DNA of 64,000 nt from Streptomyces sp. NBC_00554 (GTDB lineage: Bacteria; Actinomycetota; Actinomycetes; Streptomycetales; Streptomycetaceae): positions 5,022,001 to 5,086,000 of the forward strand of contig NZ_CP107799.1 of assembly GCF_041431135.1 (NCBI RefSeq), in the 5' to 3' direction. Below the pieces are notes generated by a model. The model saw only the letters and a program-made list of their open reading frames with translations, had not been told where the DNA came from and did no database searches. The position numbers and the translations under genes were made by a program. Positions 33,274 to 42,712 of this stretch are shown piece after piece. Positions within the stretch are counted from its first letter, which is position 1, and every line of letters starts with the position of its first letter.

Positions 33274-33867
33274 GTGTCCGCACAGATCAGACGTGACACC
33301 GGGACGCCGCGAGCAGCGGAGCCCGAATTGGTGGCCCGGGCCCGCGCGGGCGACCGCGAGGCGTTCGCCGCCCTGTATGTCCAGCACCAGCGCTTCGTGT
33401 TCCGCTACCTCCTCTTCCGGACGCGGAACCGCCACCTGGCCGAGGACCTCACCCAGGAGGTCTTCGCACGGGCGCTGCGCCGCATCACCTCGTACACATG
33501 GCAGGGGGCGGCGTTCACCGCCTGGCTGCTCGCCATCGCCAGGAACCTGCATCTCGACGAGGTACGGACGAGCCGCACCCGGCTGGAGACACTGGTCCCC
33601 GAACTCGAGGACAGCGACGTACACGACCGCAGCGCCGAGTCCACGGCGCTGCGCGAGTTGGAGGCGGTCGAGGCGCTCACCGCCGTACAGAACGCCCTGC
33701 ACACGCTCAGCCCGCAGCAGCGGCAGTGCCTGGAGCTGCGCTACATCGGCGAGATGTCGTCCGCCGAGACCGCACACACCATGGGGCGCAGCATCGGCGC
33801 GGTCAGGGGACTGACCTTCCGGGCGATGCAGAAGCTGCGAACGGCCACGGAGGCGAGCGCCGCGTGA
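33274..33867 (+). CDS. ECF-type RNA polymerase sigma factor
   Basis: A 197-residue sigma factor of group 4. Region 2 (about 30-95) includes FAALYVQHQRFVFRYLLFR and AEDLTQEVFARALRRI. Region 4 (about 130-190) has LSPQQRQCLELRYIGEMSSAET with a helix-turn-helix. No anti-sigma factor is next to it. GTG at 33274 follows AAAGGAG. The stop overlaps the next GTG (GTGA), so it leads a coupled cluster with a WhiB protein. Confidence 0.9.
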   Translation: MSAQIRRDTGTPRAAEPELVARARAGDREAFAALYVQHQRFVFRYLLFRTRNRHLAEDLTQEVFARALRRITSYTWQGAAFTAWLLAIARNLHLDEVRTSRTRLETLVPELEDSDVHDRSAESTALRELEAVEALTAVQNALHTLSPQQRQCLELRYIGEMSSAETAHTMGRSIGAVRGLTFRAMQKLRTATEASAA

Positions 33868-34676
33868 ACAGGAACCTTCCGCACGCCGCACGGGTGATCC
33901 GTACGGTCATGGAGGCCGGTGGCACCGATCCGGTCACGGCCGCGGCCCATGCCCTCGACGGCGAACAGCTCCTGGTCGACCCCGAAAAGTCCTACGGCAT
34001 CGTGCTGCACCGCACCGCGACCGGGGGTTGGTCGCGCGGGCCTCGGCAGATGACGGAACTGGAACGGCAGGCGCACGCCTGGGACACGTCCTGCCGGCAT
34101 GCACGTCTCGTCGCGGCCGCCATCGAGCAGCGCATCGGCCGGCACCAGGACTTCCAGAGCGTCCAGGCGAACGGCGACCAGGTGCGCGTCGTACTCCTGG
34201 TCAGCCATCAGGACCAGTGGAAGCGGTGGCGCTCGCACTTCGGCATCACGCACGACGGCGAGCGGCTGCTGCCAGATGCGGTCATCGGTGAGTGCCTCCA
34301 CGAAGGAGTACGAGTATCGGTGGTGGCGTACGAGCTCCCACCGCCGTCGCCCAACCCGAGGAGCCCGGAGGCGGCGCGGGCGTTCGAGTTCGGCGGGCGG
34401 GTGTACGACCTGACGGTTCCTCAGTGCGATGCGCACGGGCAGGTCTGGTACTTCCAGGGCTGGCGCGGCCACGACGGCATGCCCCTGCTGTCGCTGGACG
34501 GCCGTCCGGAGCGGTGCTCGCTCCCCAACGTGGCAGCGCATCTGGGCCCGTTGACTCCCGCACAGGATCCGTTACGGCCGGTTGTCGCCGACGCGGCCGG
34601 TGAGCTCGAGATGAGCAAACCGGCCGTACAGGACGCCACGACCGTGACCGCGACACCGAGCGAGCAGGCTCGGTGA
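33864..34676 (+). CDS. protein of unknown function in the sigma/WhiB cluster
   Basis: A 270-residue soluble protein. N-terminal helices (about 1-35), then a beta-rich middle with a long segment of charged residues (RVVLLVSHQDQWKRWRSHFGI), then WYFQGW and a disordered Thr/Ala-rich tail. It resembles BN159_2729-type proteins of Streptomyces, whose role is unknown. It is coupled to the sigma gene in front and to the WhiB gene behind (both GTGA overlaps), which suggests the three act together. Confidence 0.72.
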   Translation: MNRNLPHAARVIRTVMEAGGTDPVTAAAHALDGEQLLVDPEKSYGIVLHRTATGGWSRGPRQMTELERQAHAWDTSCRHARLVAAAIEQRIGRHQDFQSVQANGDQVRVVLLVSHQDQWKRWRSHFGITHDGERLLPDAVIGECLHEGVRVSVVAYELPPPSPNPRSPEAARAFEFGGRVYDLTVPQCDAHGQVWYFQGWRGHDGMPLLSLDGRPERCSLPNVAAHLGPLTPAQDPLRPVVADAAGELEMSKPAVQDATTVTATPSEQAR

Positions 34677-35350
34677 GGGCCTACGGCGACAGATTCCGGG
34701 CGTCGGCGGCCGGAAAGCGTCCCGCGGAGTCCGCCGAGGCCGTCGTCCCTGGCACCGGCGGGTCGTGGCAACGGACGGCTGCGCGTCACGCGGAAGCGGA
34801 CTGCGGCGCACCGGACTGGGGGCTGAGTGCCACGTGCCGGAACGAGGATCCCGAGCTGTGGTTCTCCGACAGGACGCGGGCGACCGCCATCGCCATCTGC
34901 AACTCCTGCCTGGTTCTTCAGGAGTGCCGTGTGGCCGTGCTGCACCGTGAGGCCGGACTCCCCGCGTCCGACCGCGCGGGCATCGCCGCGGGCCTCACCG
35001 GCGCCCAGCGCCACGAGCTGGACAAGCGGCGCACTCGACGGGCCGAGGTGCCGTCGGCTCCACCCGCCCGGGTGGCTCCCCCGCGCGAGGAAATCGCGCC
35101 GTGCGGAACCCGTGCGGCCTACCAGCGGCACGTACGCAAGGGGGAGCCGCCCGACGACGCCTGTCGGGCCGCCAACGCCCGTGGCGCCAGCATTTACCGG
35201 CGTACCGGGTCGACGTTGCGCTCCGCCGGCCGGCCGCCGCCCGGCGAACAGCACGGCCGGTCCAGCTCGTGGCGCTGGGCGCCGATCCGACCCCGGCCCA
35301 CCGAACCGCCCGTAGACAGTGGGTGCGGAACGCGGACCCCGCCCCAGTGA
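34673..35350 (+). CDS. WhiB-family iron-sulfur regulator
   Basis: A 225-residue protein. The WhiB core (about 44-105) has Cys in ATCRNEDPELWF, then CNSCxxxxxC (C-x2-C-x5-C), giving the four ligands of a 4Fe-4S cluster, and a GIAAGLT turn in place of the usual GVWGG. A second Cys pair (CGTRAAYQRHVRKGE...ACRAAN, about 143-170) resembles a small zinc-binding motif seen in phage and actinobacterial WhiB relatives. The end is Arg/Pro-rich. It is coupled to the preceding gene. The altered turn may change contact with the sigma factor. Confidence 0.88.
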   Translation: MRAYGDRFRASAAGKRPAESAEAVVPGTGGSWQRTAARHAEADCGAPDWGLSATCRNEDPELWFSDRTRATAIAICNSCLVLQECRVAVLHREAGLPASDRAGIAAGLTGAQRHELDKRRTRRAEVPSAPPARVAPPREEIAPCGTRAAYQRHVRKGEPPDDACRAANARGASIYRRTGSTLRSAGRPPPGEQHGRSSSWRWAPIRPRPTEPPVDSGCGTRTPPQ

Positions 35351-35382
35351 GCCTCGTCCTGGATCGCAACCCGGAGCAACCC

Positions 35383-35964
35383 ATGTCCACATCCGTCACG
35401 CCCTCGCCCCCGGAACCGGCTGACCGGCCGCGATCCGGCCCACGACGCCACGGTGCCGCCGGCCGGTTCCAGGGCTTCCTCGAAGCGGCCTTCCGGCGCC
35501 GTTCGACGCGGGAACAGGCCGGTGTCCCCGCCCAGCCCCCGCCGGCCGACCCGCAGACGCCCGGCGGGGAGGTGTCGGAGGTGACTCGCTGGCAGCAGCA
35601 CGCCGACGCCTACGAGCAGCAGTGCGAGAGTCTCGAGCGGGAACGGGCGCATCTCCTCGCGTGGCTCGCGGTGCTGCATCCGGCGACCTCGGTCCTCGCC
35701 GGATGCAGCACCGGCGGGGACGGCCGGCACGTCCTGCACTTGGTGGCCGGGGGCAGGCAGATGTCCTGGCTCGTCGCGCCCAGGGACATCCCCCTGTTCC
35801 GCCACACGCACCACGTGGAGACCGTCGAGCCGGTGAACGCACGCGCGCGTGCGGACGACCGTGAGACGGAGGCGAAGTACGCGCACCTCCGCCGGCACAC
35901 ACGCCTACTGGCCCTGGAAGAGGGCGTGGCGACGGTCGTCGAGGAACTGCGCCGCCGCGCCTGA
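35383..35964 (+). CDS. protein of unknown function, last of the sigma/WhiB cluster
   Basis: A 193-residue soluble protein: a disordered Pro/Arg-rich N-terminus (about 1-75), a coiled helix (AYEQQCESLERERAHLLAWLAVLHP), a small beta-rich domain with RHVLHLVAGG and a C-terminal helix. The ATG at 35383 has GGAG 7 bp upstream. It follows the WhiB gene by 32 bp. No family recognised. Confidence 0.68.
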   Translation: MSTSVTPSPPEPADRPRSGPRRHGAAGRFQGFLEAAFRRRSTREQAGVPAQPPPADPQTPGGEVSEVTRWQQHADAYEQQCESLERERAHLLAWLAVLHPATSVLAGCSTGGDGRHVLHLVAGGRQMSWLVAPRDIPLFRHTHHVETVEPVNARARADDRETEAKYAHLRRHTRLLALEEGVATVVEELRRRA

Positions 35965-36029
35965 CAGAACCCTGCCTGCGCTCCCCGCACTCCGGTCGGC
36001 AGGCTCGGGAGGCACGTCGACCGGAACAC

Positions 36030-36065
36030 ACGAGCCCGGCGGATCGTCCGATCCGCCGGGCTCGT
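36030..36065. terminator. 16-bp hairpin after the sigma/WhiB cluster
   Basis: ACGAGCCCGGCGGATC and its exact complement flank GTCC. It follows the last gene of the cluster by 65 bp. Confidence 0.8.
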
Positions 36066-36112
36066 CAATGGCCATGGGCCGCTGTGCGGCCGGCCGGGTC
36101 CGCACCATGACA

Positions 36113-36144
36113 AAGACCCCCAACCACAATCGGTTGGGGGTCTT
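36113..36144. terminator. terminator after tRNA-Ile
   Basis: AAGACCCCCAACC-ACAATC-GGTTGGGGGTCTT, a perfect 13-bp stem directly past the 3' end of the minus-strand tRNA. Confidence 0.85.
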
Positions 36145-36152
36145 CATGCTGG

Positions 36153-36226
36153 TGGGGCTAACAGGATTTGAACCTGTGGCCTCATCCTTATCAGGGATGC
36201 GCTCTAACCAACTGAGCTATAGCCCC
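36153..36226 (-). tRNA. ileT: tRNA-Ile (anticodon GAT)
   Basis: A 74-base tRNA starting GGGGCTATAGCTCAG on the minus strand. The acceptor stem is perfect (GGGGCTA/TAGCCCC), the anticodon loop is CTGATAA and the T loop is GTTCAAATC. It lies downstream of gyrA and the DUF3566 gene as in other actinobacteria. Confidence 0.96.
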
Positions 36227-36337
36227 GCCGCGCTTTGCGGTGTTCGTCCCGCGCGCTGACCTCTGAAGATTAGCGCACGACGCGGCCAGTCCCAAAATCG
36301 ATAGTCGGCGGACGTTTGAGAGGCCGCTCGCTCGTGC

Positions 36338-37099
36338 TTATTCGTCCTCTGCGAGCGTCAGCTCGATGCCGCCGACGAAGCCGGCGGAGAGGTTGTAGAT
36401 GAACGCGCCGAGCGTGGCGAGCGCGGTGGCGAGGACGACGTCGATGACCGCGATGACCGACGTGAACATCAGGACGTGCGGCAGGGAGAGGAACGACTGC
36501 AGGTCGAAGCCGTTCGACTCGTTCGAGCCCGTGGCCTCGGAGATGGTGCCGCCGACCGTCGAGAAGACGCCCATCGCGTCCATGACCATCCACAGCACCG
36601 CGGCCGCGACGATCGTGCAGATGCCGAGAGCGATGGAGAGCAGGAAGCTGACCTTCATCACCGACCACGGGTCGGCCTTGGCGACCCGCAGCCGCGCCTT
36701 GCGCGTCCGCGGCATCGTGCGCGCGCCGGTGCGCGGCCGGCGGACCGCGCCAGACGGCGGCTGCGCCGGGTAGGCCTGCGGCGGGTGATACGGCTGCGCG
36801 GGCTGCGACGGCTGCCGCTCGCCCGGCAACGGCGAACCGGGCAAAGGCGAAGCAGGCAACGGGGAACCGGGCAGGGGCGAACCCTGGTGCGGCGTCCCGG
36901 CCACCGGCGAACCGGGCGGCGGAGGCGGTCCTGCCGGGGCCTCCCCGCCCACGTACTGCTGGGCCTGCGGGCCTCGGGTGTCCGTCACAGTTCCCCCCTG
37001 GGATCCATGAGAGTCATGGGAGTCAGTCGCATCCATGGCGGGGCCACGGCCGCCGTCCGTTTCCGTACCGGTCGATCCGGCGCCCGTGGCTCCGCTCAC
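36338..37099 (-). CDS. DUF3566-family membrane protein
   Basis: A 253-residue protein: a disordered N-terminal half with repeats of PGSPLP (about 40-85), a basic segment, then the DUF3566 part with two membrane helices (about 148-170 and 215-240) around a loop. DUF3566 proteins follow gyrA throughout actinobacteria; their role is unknown. GTG at 37099, 18 bp after gyrA, so it is in the gyrase operon. Confidence 0.87.
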   Translation of the reverse strand: MSGATGAGSTGTETDGGRGPAMDATDSHDSHGSQGGTVTDTRGPQAQQYVGGEAPAGPPPPPGSPVAGTPHQGSPLPGSPLPASPLPGSPLPGERQPSQPAQPYHPPQAYPAQPPSGAVRRPRTGARTMPRTRKARLRVAKADPWSVMKVSFLLSIALGICTIVAAAVLWMVMDAMGVFSTVGGTISEATGSNESNGFDLQSFLSLPHVLMFTSVIAVIDVVLATALATLGAFIYNLSAGFVGGIELTLAEDE

Positions 37100-37117
37100 G
37101 CTGCCTCACTCCTCGCG

Positions 37118-39709
37118 CTACTCGGCCGAGGACGGCTCGCCCTCTTCCGTACCGACGGCCTCGACGCTTTCGGCGGTCTCGTCCACGGCGTCCTCGCCGT
37201 CGACTTCCTCCGCCTCACGACCGGCCTCGGCGTTACGAGCGATACCGACGACGGCATCGCGCTTGCCCAGGTTGATCAGTTGGACGCCCATGGTGTCACG
37301 GCCCGTCTCCCTGACCTCGTTGACTCGCGTACGAATCACACCACCGGACAGCGTGATGGCAAGGATTTCATCGGTCTCCTCGACCACCAGCGCGCCCACC
37401 AGAGAGCCACGGTCCTCGACGATCTTGGCGGCCTTGATGCCCAGGCCACCGCGACCCTGGACGCGGTACTCGTCGACGTTGGTCCGCTTCGCGTACCCAC
37501 CGTCTGTAGCAGTGAACACGAACGTACCGGGTCGAACAACATTCATCGAGAGCAGCTGGTCTCCCTCGCGGAAGCTCATGCCCTTGACGCCCGAGGTGGC
37601 GCGGCCCATCGGACGCAGTGCGTCGTCCGTCGCCGTGAACCTGATCGACTGTGCCTTCTTGCTGATCAGAAGCAGATCGTCCTCGGCAGAAACGAGTTCG
37701 GCTCCGATCAGTTCGTCGTCGGAACCGTCCTCCGTTTCACGGAGATTGATCGCGATGACGCCGCCCGAGCGCGGGGAATCGTAATCCTTAAGAGGCGTCT
37801 TCTTAACCAGGCCGCCCTTGGTGGCCAGGATCAGATAGGGCGCCGCCGCGTAGTCACGGATCGCGAGGATCTGTGCGATCTGCTCGTCCGGCTGGAAGGC
37901 CAGCAGGTTGGCGACGTGCTGGCCACGCGCGTCACGGCCGGCGTCCGGAAGCTCGTACGCCTTGGCGCGGTAGACGCGGCCCTTGTTCGTGAAGAACAGC
38001 AGCCAGTGGTGCGTCGTCGACACGAAGAAGTGGTCGACGATGTCGTCCTGCTTCAGCTTCGTGCCGCGTACGCCCTTGCCGCCGCGCTTCTGCGAGCGGT
38101 AGTCCTCGGTCTTGGTGCGCTTGATGTAGCCACCGCGCGTGATGGTGACGACGATGTCCTCTTCGGCGATCAGGTCCTCCATGGACATGTCGCCGTCGAA
38201 GGGGACCAGCTTGGAGCGGCGGTCGTCGCCGAACTTGTCGACAATCGCGGTCAGTTCCTCGCTGATGATCTGCCGCTGACGCACCGGCGAAGCAAGGATC
38301 GCGTTGTACTCGGTGATCTTCGCCTGGAGTTCGTCGTGCTCCTGGACGATCTTCTGGCGCTCCAGGGCTGCCAGTCGGCGCAGCTGCATCTCGAGGATGG
38401 CGTTCGCCTGGATCTCGTCGATCTCCAGGAGGCCCATCAGGCCCTCGCGCGCGATCTCGACGGTGTCACTGCGCCGGATCAGCGCGATGACCTCGTCGAT
38501 GGCGTCCAGGGCCTTCAGGAGGCCACGCAGGATGTGCGCGCGCTCCTCGGCCTTGCGCAGCCTGAAGCGCGTACGGCGGACGATGACCTCGACCTGGTGG
38601 CTCACCCAGTGGCGGATGAACGCGTCGAGCGACAGCGTGCGCGGGACGCCGTCGACCAGCGCCAGCATGTTGGCGCTGAAGTTCGACTGCAGATCGGTGT
38701 GCTTGTACAGGTTGTTCAGGACGACCTTGGCGACCGCGTCGCGCTTCAGCACGATGACCAGGCGCTGGCCGGTGCGCGAGGACGTCTCGTCGCGGACGTC
38801 GGCGATGCCGCCGACCTTGCCGTCCTTCACCAGGTCGGCGATCTTCTGCGCGAGGTTGTCCGGGTTGACCTGGTAGGGGAGTTCCGTGACCACCAGGCAC
38901 TGGCGGTTCTGGATCTCCTCGACCTCGATGACCGCGCGCATCGTGATGGAGCCACGGCCCGTGCGGTACGCCTCCTCGATCCCTTTTCGGCCCACTACTA
39001 GGGCACCGCTGGGGAAATCGGGGCCCTTGATGCGCTCGATCAGCGCGTCCAGGAGCTCCTCGTGCGAGGCCTCGGGGTGTTCCAGGTACCACTGGGCGCC
39101 GGCCGCGACCTCACGCAGGTTGTGCGGCGGGATGTTGGTCGCCATACCGACCGCGATGCCCGCCGAGCCGTTGATCAGCAGGTTCGGGAAGCGGGCCGGC
39201 AGAACGGTCGGCTCCTGGGAGCGGCCGTCGTAGTTGTCCGTGAAGTCGACGGTCTCCTCGTCGATGTCACGGACCATCTCCATGGACAGCGGCATCAGCT
39301 TGCACTCGGTGTACCGCATGGCGGCGGCCGGGTCATTGCCCGGGGAACCGAAGTTGCCGTTGGAGTCCACGAGCGGCATCCGCATCGACCACGGCTGCGC
39401 GAGGCGGACCAGCGCGTCGTAGATCGAGGAGTCGCCGTGCGGGTGGTAGTTGCCCATGACGTCGCCGACGACGCGGGCGCACTTGTAGAAGCCCTTCTCG
39501 GGCCGGTAGCCGCCGTCGTACATGGCGTACAGGACGCGGCGGTGGACGGGCTTGAGGCCGTCCCGGACGTCGGGCAGCGCACGCGACACGATGACGGACA
39601 TCGCGTAGTCGAGATACGAGCGCTGCATCTCCGTCTCGAGCCCGACGGGCTCGACGCGCTGGGCGATGACGCCCTCTTCAGGCGTACTGGGAGTGTTCTC
39701 GTCGGCCAT
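37118..39709 (-). CDS. gyrA: DNA gyrase subunit A
   Basis: An 863-residue type II topoisomerase subunit that cuts and rejoins DNA. The quinolone-determining region is visible (VVGDVMGNYHPHGDSSIYDAL), catalytic Tyr133 lies in MRYTECK, and the GyrA box is QKRGGKG. Six C-terminal beta-pinwheel blades wrap DNA (about 540-830), with an acidic tail rich in Glu. It starts 42 bp after gyrB and forms an operon with it. The acidic tail is typical of actinobacterial GyrA. Confidence 0.97.
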   Translation of the reverse strand: MADENTPSTPEEGVIAQRVEPVGLETEMQRSYLDYAMSVIVSRALPDVRDGLKPVHRRVLYAMYDGGYRPEKGFYKCARVVGDVMGNYHPHGDSSIYDALVRLAQPWSMRMPLVDSNGNFGSPGNDPAAAMRYTECKLMPLSMEMVRDIDEETVDFTDNYDGRSQEPTVLPARFPNLLINGSAGIAVGMATNIPPHNLREVAAGAQWYLEHPEASHEELLDALIERIKGPDFPSGALVVGRKGIEEAYRTGRGSITMRAVIEVEEIQNRQCLVVTELPYQVNPDNLAQKIADLVKDGKVGGIADVRDETSSRTGQRLVIVLKRDAVAKVVLNNLYKHTDLQSNFSANMLALVDGVPRTLSLDAFIRHWVSHQVEVIVRRTRFRLRKAEERAHILRGLLKALDAIDEVIALIRRSDTVEIAREGLMGLLEIDEIQANAILEMQLRRLAALERQKIVQEHDELQAKITEYNAILASPVRQRQIISEELTAIVDKFGDDRRSKLVPFDGDMSMEDLIAEEDIVVTITRGGYIKRTKTEDYRSQKRGGKGVRGTKLKQDDIVDHFFVSTTHHWLLFFTNKGRVYRAKAYELPDAGRDARGQHVANLLAFQPDEQIAQILAIRDYAAAPYLILATKGGLVKKTPLKDYDSPRSGGVIAINLRETEDGSDDELIGAELVSAEDDLLLISKKAQSIRFTATDDALRPMGRATSGVKGMSFREGDQLLSMNVVRPGTFVFTATDGGYAKRTNVDEYRVQGRGGLGIKAAKIVEDRGSLVGALVVEETDEILAITLSGGVIRTRVNEVRETGRDTMGVQLINLGKRDAVVGIARNAEAGREAEEVDGEDAVDETAESVEAVGTEEGEPSSAE

Positions 39710-39751
39710 TGCTGGTGAAGATCCTTTCTGCTGCGGTCAGCTGAGACCGAC

Positions 39752-41812
39752 TCAGATGTCGAGGAAGCGGACGTCCTTGGCGTTGCGCTGGATGAACGCG
39801 CGGCGCGCCTCGACGTCCTCGCCCATGAGGACCGAGAACAGGTCGTCGGCCTGGGCGGCGTCGTCGAGGGTGACCTGGCCGAGGACGCGGTGCTCCTGGT
39901 CCATGGTCGTGATGCGCAGCTCCTCGGCGTTCATCTCGCCGAGACCCTTGAACCGCTGGACCGAGTCCTCGCGGATGCGCTTGCCGGCCTGCTTGCCCAG
40001 CTCGATCAGCGCGTCGCGCTCACGGTCGGAATACGCGTACTCGAAGTCGTCGCGACCCCACTTGATCTTGTACAGCGGGGGACGCGACAGGAACACGTGC
40101 CCGGCCTCGACCAGCGGCCGCATGAAGCGGAACAGGAACGTCAGCAGCAGGGTGTTGATGTGCTGGCCGTCGACGTCGGCGTCCGCCATCAGGATGATCT
40201 TGTGATAGCGGAGCTTCTCGATGTCGAAGTCCTCGTGGACTCCGGTGCCGAAGGCCGAGATCAGCGCCTGGATCTCCTGGTTCTGCAGGATCTTGTCGAT
40301 CCGCGACTTCTCGACGTTGAGGATCTTTCCTCGGATCGGGAGGATCGCCTGGTACTGCGGGTTGCGCCCGGACTTGGCCGAGCCGCCGGCGGAGTCACCC
40401 TCGACGATGAAGATCTCGCACTTGGTGGGGTCGTTCGACTGGCAGTCCGAGAGCTTGCCCGGCAGGGACGCCGACTCCAGCAGGCCCTTGCGGCGGGTGA
40501 GGTCACGCGCCTTGCGGGCCGCCACGCGCGCGGTGGCCGCCTGGATGGACTTGCGGATGATGTCCGAAGCCTCGTTCGGGTTGCGGTCCAGCCAGTCCGT
40601 CAGGCGCTCGTGCACGACCTTCTGCACGAAGGTCTTCGCCTCCGTGTTGCCCAGCTTGGTCTTGGTCTGGCCCTCGAACTGCGGCTCGCCGAGCTTGACC
40701 GAGATGATCGCGGTCAGACCCTCGCGGATGTCGTCACCCGTGAGGTTGTCGTCCTTCTCGCGCAGCAGCTTCTTGTCGCGCGCGTACCGGTTGATCAGAC
40801 CCGTCAGAGCGGCCCGGAAGCCCTCTTCGTGGGTGCCGCCCTCGTGCGTGTGGATGGTGTTGGCGAAGGAGTACACACCCTCGCTGTAGCCACTGTTCCA
40901 CTGCATCGCGACCTCGAGGGAGAGCAGGCGCTCCTTGTCCTCGGCCTCGATGTCGATCACGGTGTCGTGGACGACGTCTCCCTTGCGGGAGTTCAGGTAC
41001 TTCACGAAGTCGACGATGCCGCCCGCGTAGTGGTACGTGACGGTCTTGACTTCGTCCTTCTCATCGGCGCCCGCCTCGTCCGCCCCGGCGGTCGCCTTGG
41101 CCGAGTCGCGCTCGTCGGTGAGCTTGATGGTCAGGCCCTTGTTGAGGAACGCCATCTCCTGGAAGCGCCGCGAGAGCGTCTCGAAGGAGTACTCGGTGGT
41201 CTCGAAGATGTCGCCGTCGGCCCAGAAGGTGACGGAGGTGCCGGTCTCGTCCGTGGCCTCGTGCTTGGCCAGCGGGGCGGTCGGGACGCCCGTCTTGTAG
41301 TCCTGCGTCCAGCGGTACCCGTCGGTCTTGACCTCGACGGCGACCTTCGTCGACAGGGCGTTGACGACGGACACACCCACGCCGTGCAGACCGCCGGACA
41401 CGGCGTAACCGCCACCGCCGAACTTGCCGCCCGCGTGCAGCACCGTGAGCACGACCTCGACGGCCGGCTTGCCCTCGGAGGGGACGATGCCCACCGGGAT
41501 GCCACGACCGTTGTCGATCACGCGCACGCCGCCGTCGGCCAGGATCGTGACGTCGATGGTGTCCGCGTGGCCGGCCAGCGCCTCGTCGACGGAGTTGTCG
41601 ACGACCTCCTGCACGAGGTGGTGCAGTCCGCGCTCGCCTGTCGAGCCGATGTACATACCGGGTCGCTTGCGGACCGCGTCCAGACCCTCGAGGACGGTGA
41701 TGGCGCTGGCGTCGTACGAGGCTGTGACCTCGCCGTGCGAGGTAATGGCCTCGGCGTTGACGCCGGCGTCGGTGGACGGGATGTTCTCGTTGGGGTTGCC
41801 GGAATCGGCCAC
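39752..41812 (-). CDS. gyrB: DNA gyrase subunit B
   Basis: A 686-residue ATPase subunit of gyrase. ATP-binding residues are in EVVDNSVDEALAG and GLHGVGVSVVNAL; the TOPRIM part has EGDSAGGSAK and PIRGKILNVEK; the C-terminal end has QRFKGLGEMN. An insert near residues 240-265 is rich in Ala/Asp/Glu. GTG at 41812 is chosen because AAAGGG precedes it and gives the usual Streptomyces start ADSGNPNEN; a TTG 24 bp upstream is unlikely. It leads the gyrB-gyrA-DUF3566 operon. Confidence 0.96.
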   Translation of the reverse strand: MADSGNPNENIPSTDAGVNAEAITSHGEVTASYDASAITVLEGLDAVRKRPGMYIGSTGERGLHHLVQEVVDNSVDEALAGHADTIDVTILADGGVRVIDNGRGIPVGIVPSEGKPAVEVVLTVLHAGGKFGGGGYAVSGGLHGVGVSVVNALSTKVAVEVKTDGYRWTQDYKTGVPTAPLAKHEATDETGTSVTFWADGDIFETTEYSFETLSRRFQEMAFLNKGLTIKLTDERDSAKATAGADEAGADEKDEVKTVTYHYAGGIVDFVKYLNSRKGDVVHDTVIDIEAEDKERLLSLEVAMQWNSGYSEGVYSFANTIHTHEGGTHEEGFRAALTGLINRYARDKKLLREKDDNLTGDDIREGLTAIISVKLGEPQFEGQTKTKLGNTEAKTFVQKVVHERLTDWLDRNPNEASDIIRKSIQAATARVAARKARDLTRRKGLLESASLPGKLSDCQSNDPTKCEIFIVEGDSAGGSAKSGRNPQYQAILPIRGKILNVEKSRIDKILQNQEIQALISAFGTGVHEDFDIEKLRYHKIILMADADVDGQHINTLLLTFLFRFMRPLVEAGHVFLSRPPLYKIKWGRDDFEYAYSDRERDALIELGKQAGKRIREDSVQRFKGLGEMNAEELRITTMDQEHRVLGQVTLDDAAQADDLFSVLMGEDVEARRAFIQRNAKDVRFLDI

Positions 41813-42166
41813 GAAGCGCCCTTTCTGGCACAGCACAAGCCAAGCTCCTGACGGGTGGCCGGAGCGGCTGCGGCGTGTTGCGTTGGTAAGCCCTAGTCAG
41901 CGTTGCTCGGTGCGTCCCACAAGTGGGGCGGGATTAGCTTCCAGTCTACCGGTAGCGCCGAGTGTGATGGGGGTTTGCCGGTACCTGAGTCCGCATGTGC
42001 CGCCCTGAACCGGTCTCGGCCGACTCCCCATATGCGGACCCGGGCTCAAAGAGGCTCACAGCGGCACTCAGCGCTTCCGGGTGTCAACCCTTGGCTACTG
42101 CCGAGTCAGGTCGGTGTTCGCAACCGCACGCGGGCAACCGCGGCCGACGGTTCCGGCCTGTCCCGA
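41813..42166. other. gyrB promoter region
   Basis: A 354-bp gap between the DUF721 stop and gyrB on the minus strand. It must hold the gyrB promoter, which in Streptomyces responds to supercoiling. I could not pick -10/-35 boxes with confidence and see no gene. Confidence 0.5.
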
Positions 42167-42712
42167 TCACCCGTAGGTGTCGCCGGGACCCTTGCTTCCG
42201 GGGGCGCGCAGGGGACCGAAGCGGCGAGGGGGACCACCGGGACCCTGAACCTTGATCAGGCGCACCGAGCCGTGCCCCAGGTCCTCGTTCAGTCGCGCGA
42301 CCAACTGCGGGGCACGCAGCCTGATTTCGGTGGCCCACGCCGTTGAGTCGCAACGGACGGTCAGCTCTCGCGCTTCCTCGTCATATCGCTCCGGCTTGCA
42401 GTGCGTGGCGATCGCGTCGCCGACGATCTCCGGCCAGCGGCCCATCACGCCACCCACCGCGGCAGGCGTCTCCCAGCCGCGCTCGGTGAGCAGCCGGTTG
42501 ATGGCGGCACCGAGCGCCATCGGGTCGCGCCCGTCGGCGCGCGCGCCGGAGCGCAGGCCACCGCCGCGCCGCGCCTGTTTCTTCTGCTGCGCCGCGTCCC
42601 CACGCGCGCGTGCCTGCTCTTTCGCGGCGCGCAGGGCCACGCGCGCGAGGTCGACGCCGGACGGTTCGGGGGTCTTGGGGCTCGCTGCCGGGTCGGGTGT
42701 GTTCTCCGTCAT
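42167..42712 (-). CDS. DUF721-family protein
   Basis: A 181-residue protein of the DUF721 (DciA-like) family found between recF and gyrB in actinobacteria. The N-terminal part is disordered and basic; the conserved domain (about 70-160) has W-x-IVG and a beta-rich LTVRCDSTAWATEIRLRAPQL. Members of DUF721 (DciA) help load the replicative helicase in many bacteria lacking DnaC/DnaI, so a helicase-loading role fits the location. The ATG overlaps the recF stop (ATGA). Confidence 0.88.
   Translation of the reverse strand: MTENTPDPAASPKTPEPSGVDLARVALRAAKEQARARGDAAQQKKQARRGGGLRSGARADGRDPMALGAAINRLLTERGWETPAAVGGVMGRWPEIVGDAIATHCKPERYDEEARELTVRCDSTAWATEIRLRAPQLVARLNEDLGHGSVRLIKVQGPGGPPRRFGPLRAPGSKGPGDTYG

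Noticed and set aside
39890..41851. A 653-codon open frame opposite gyrB
   Set aside because: It is the mirror of gyrB caused by high GC; the protein shows no motifs, and gyrB is certain.
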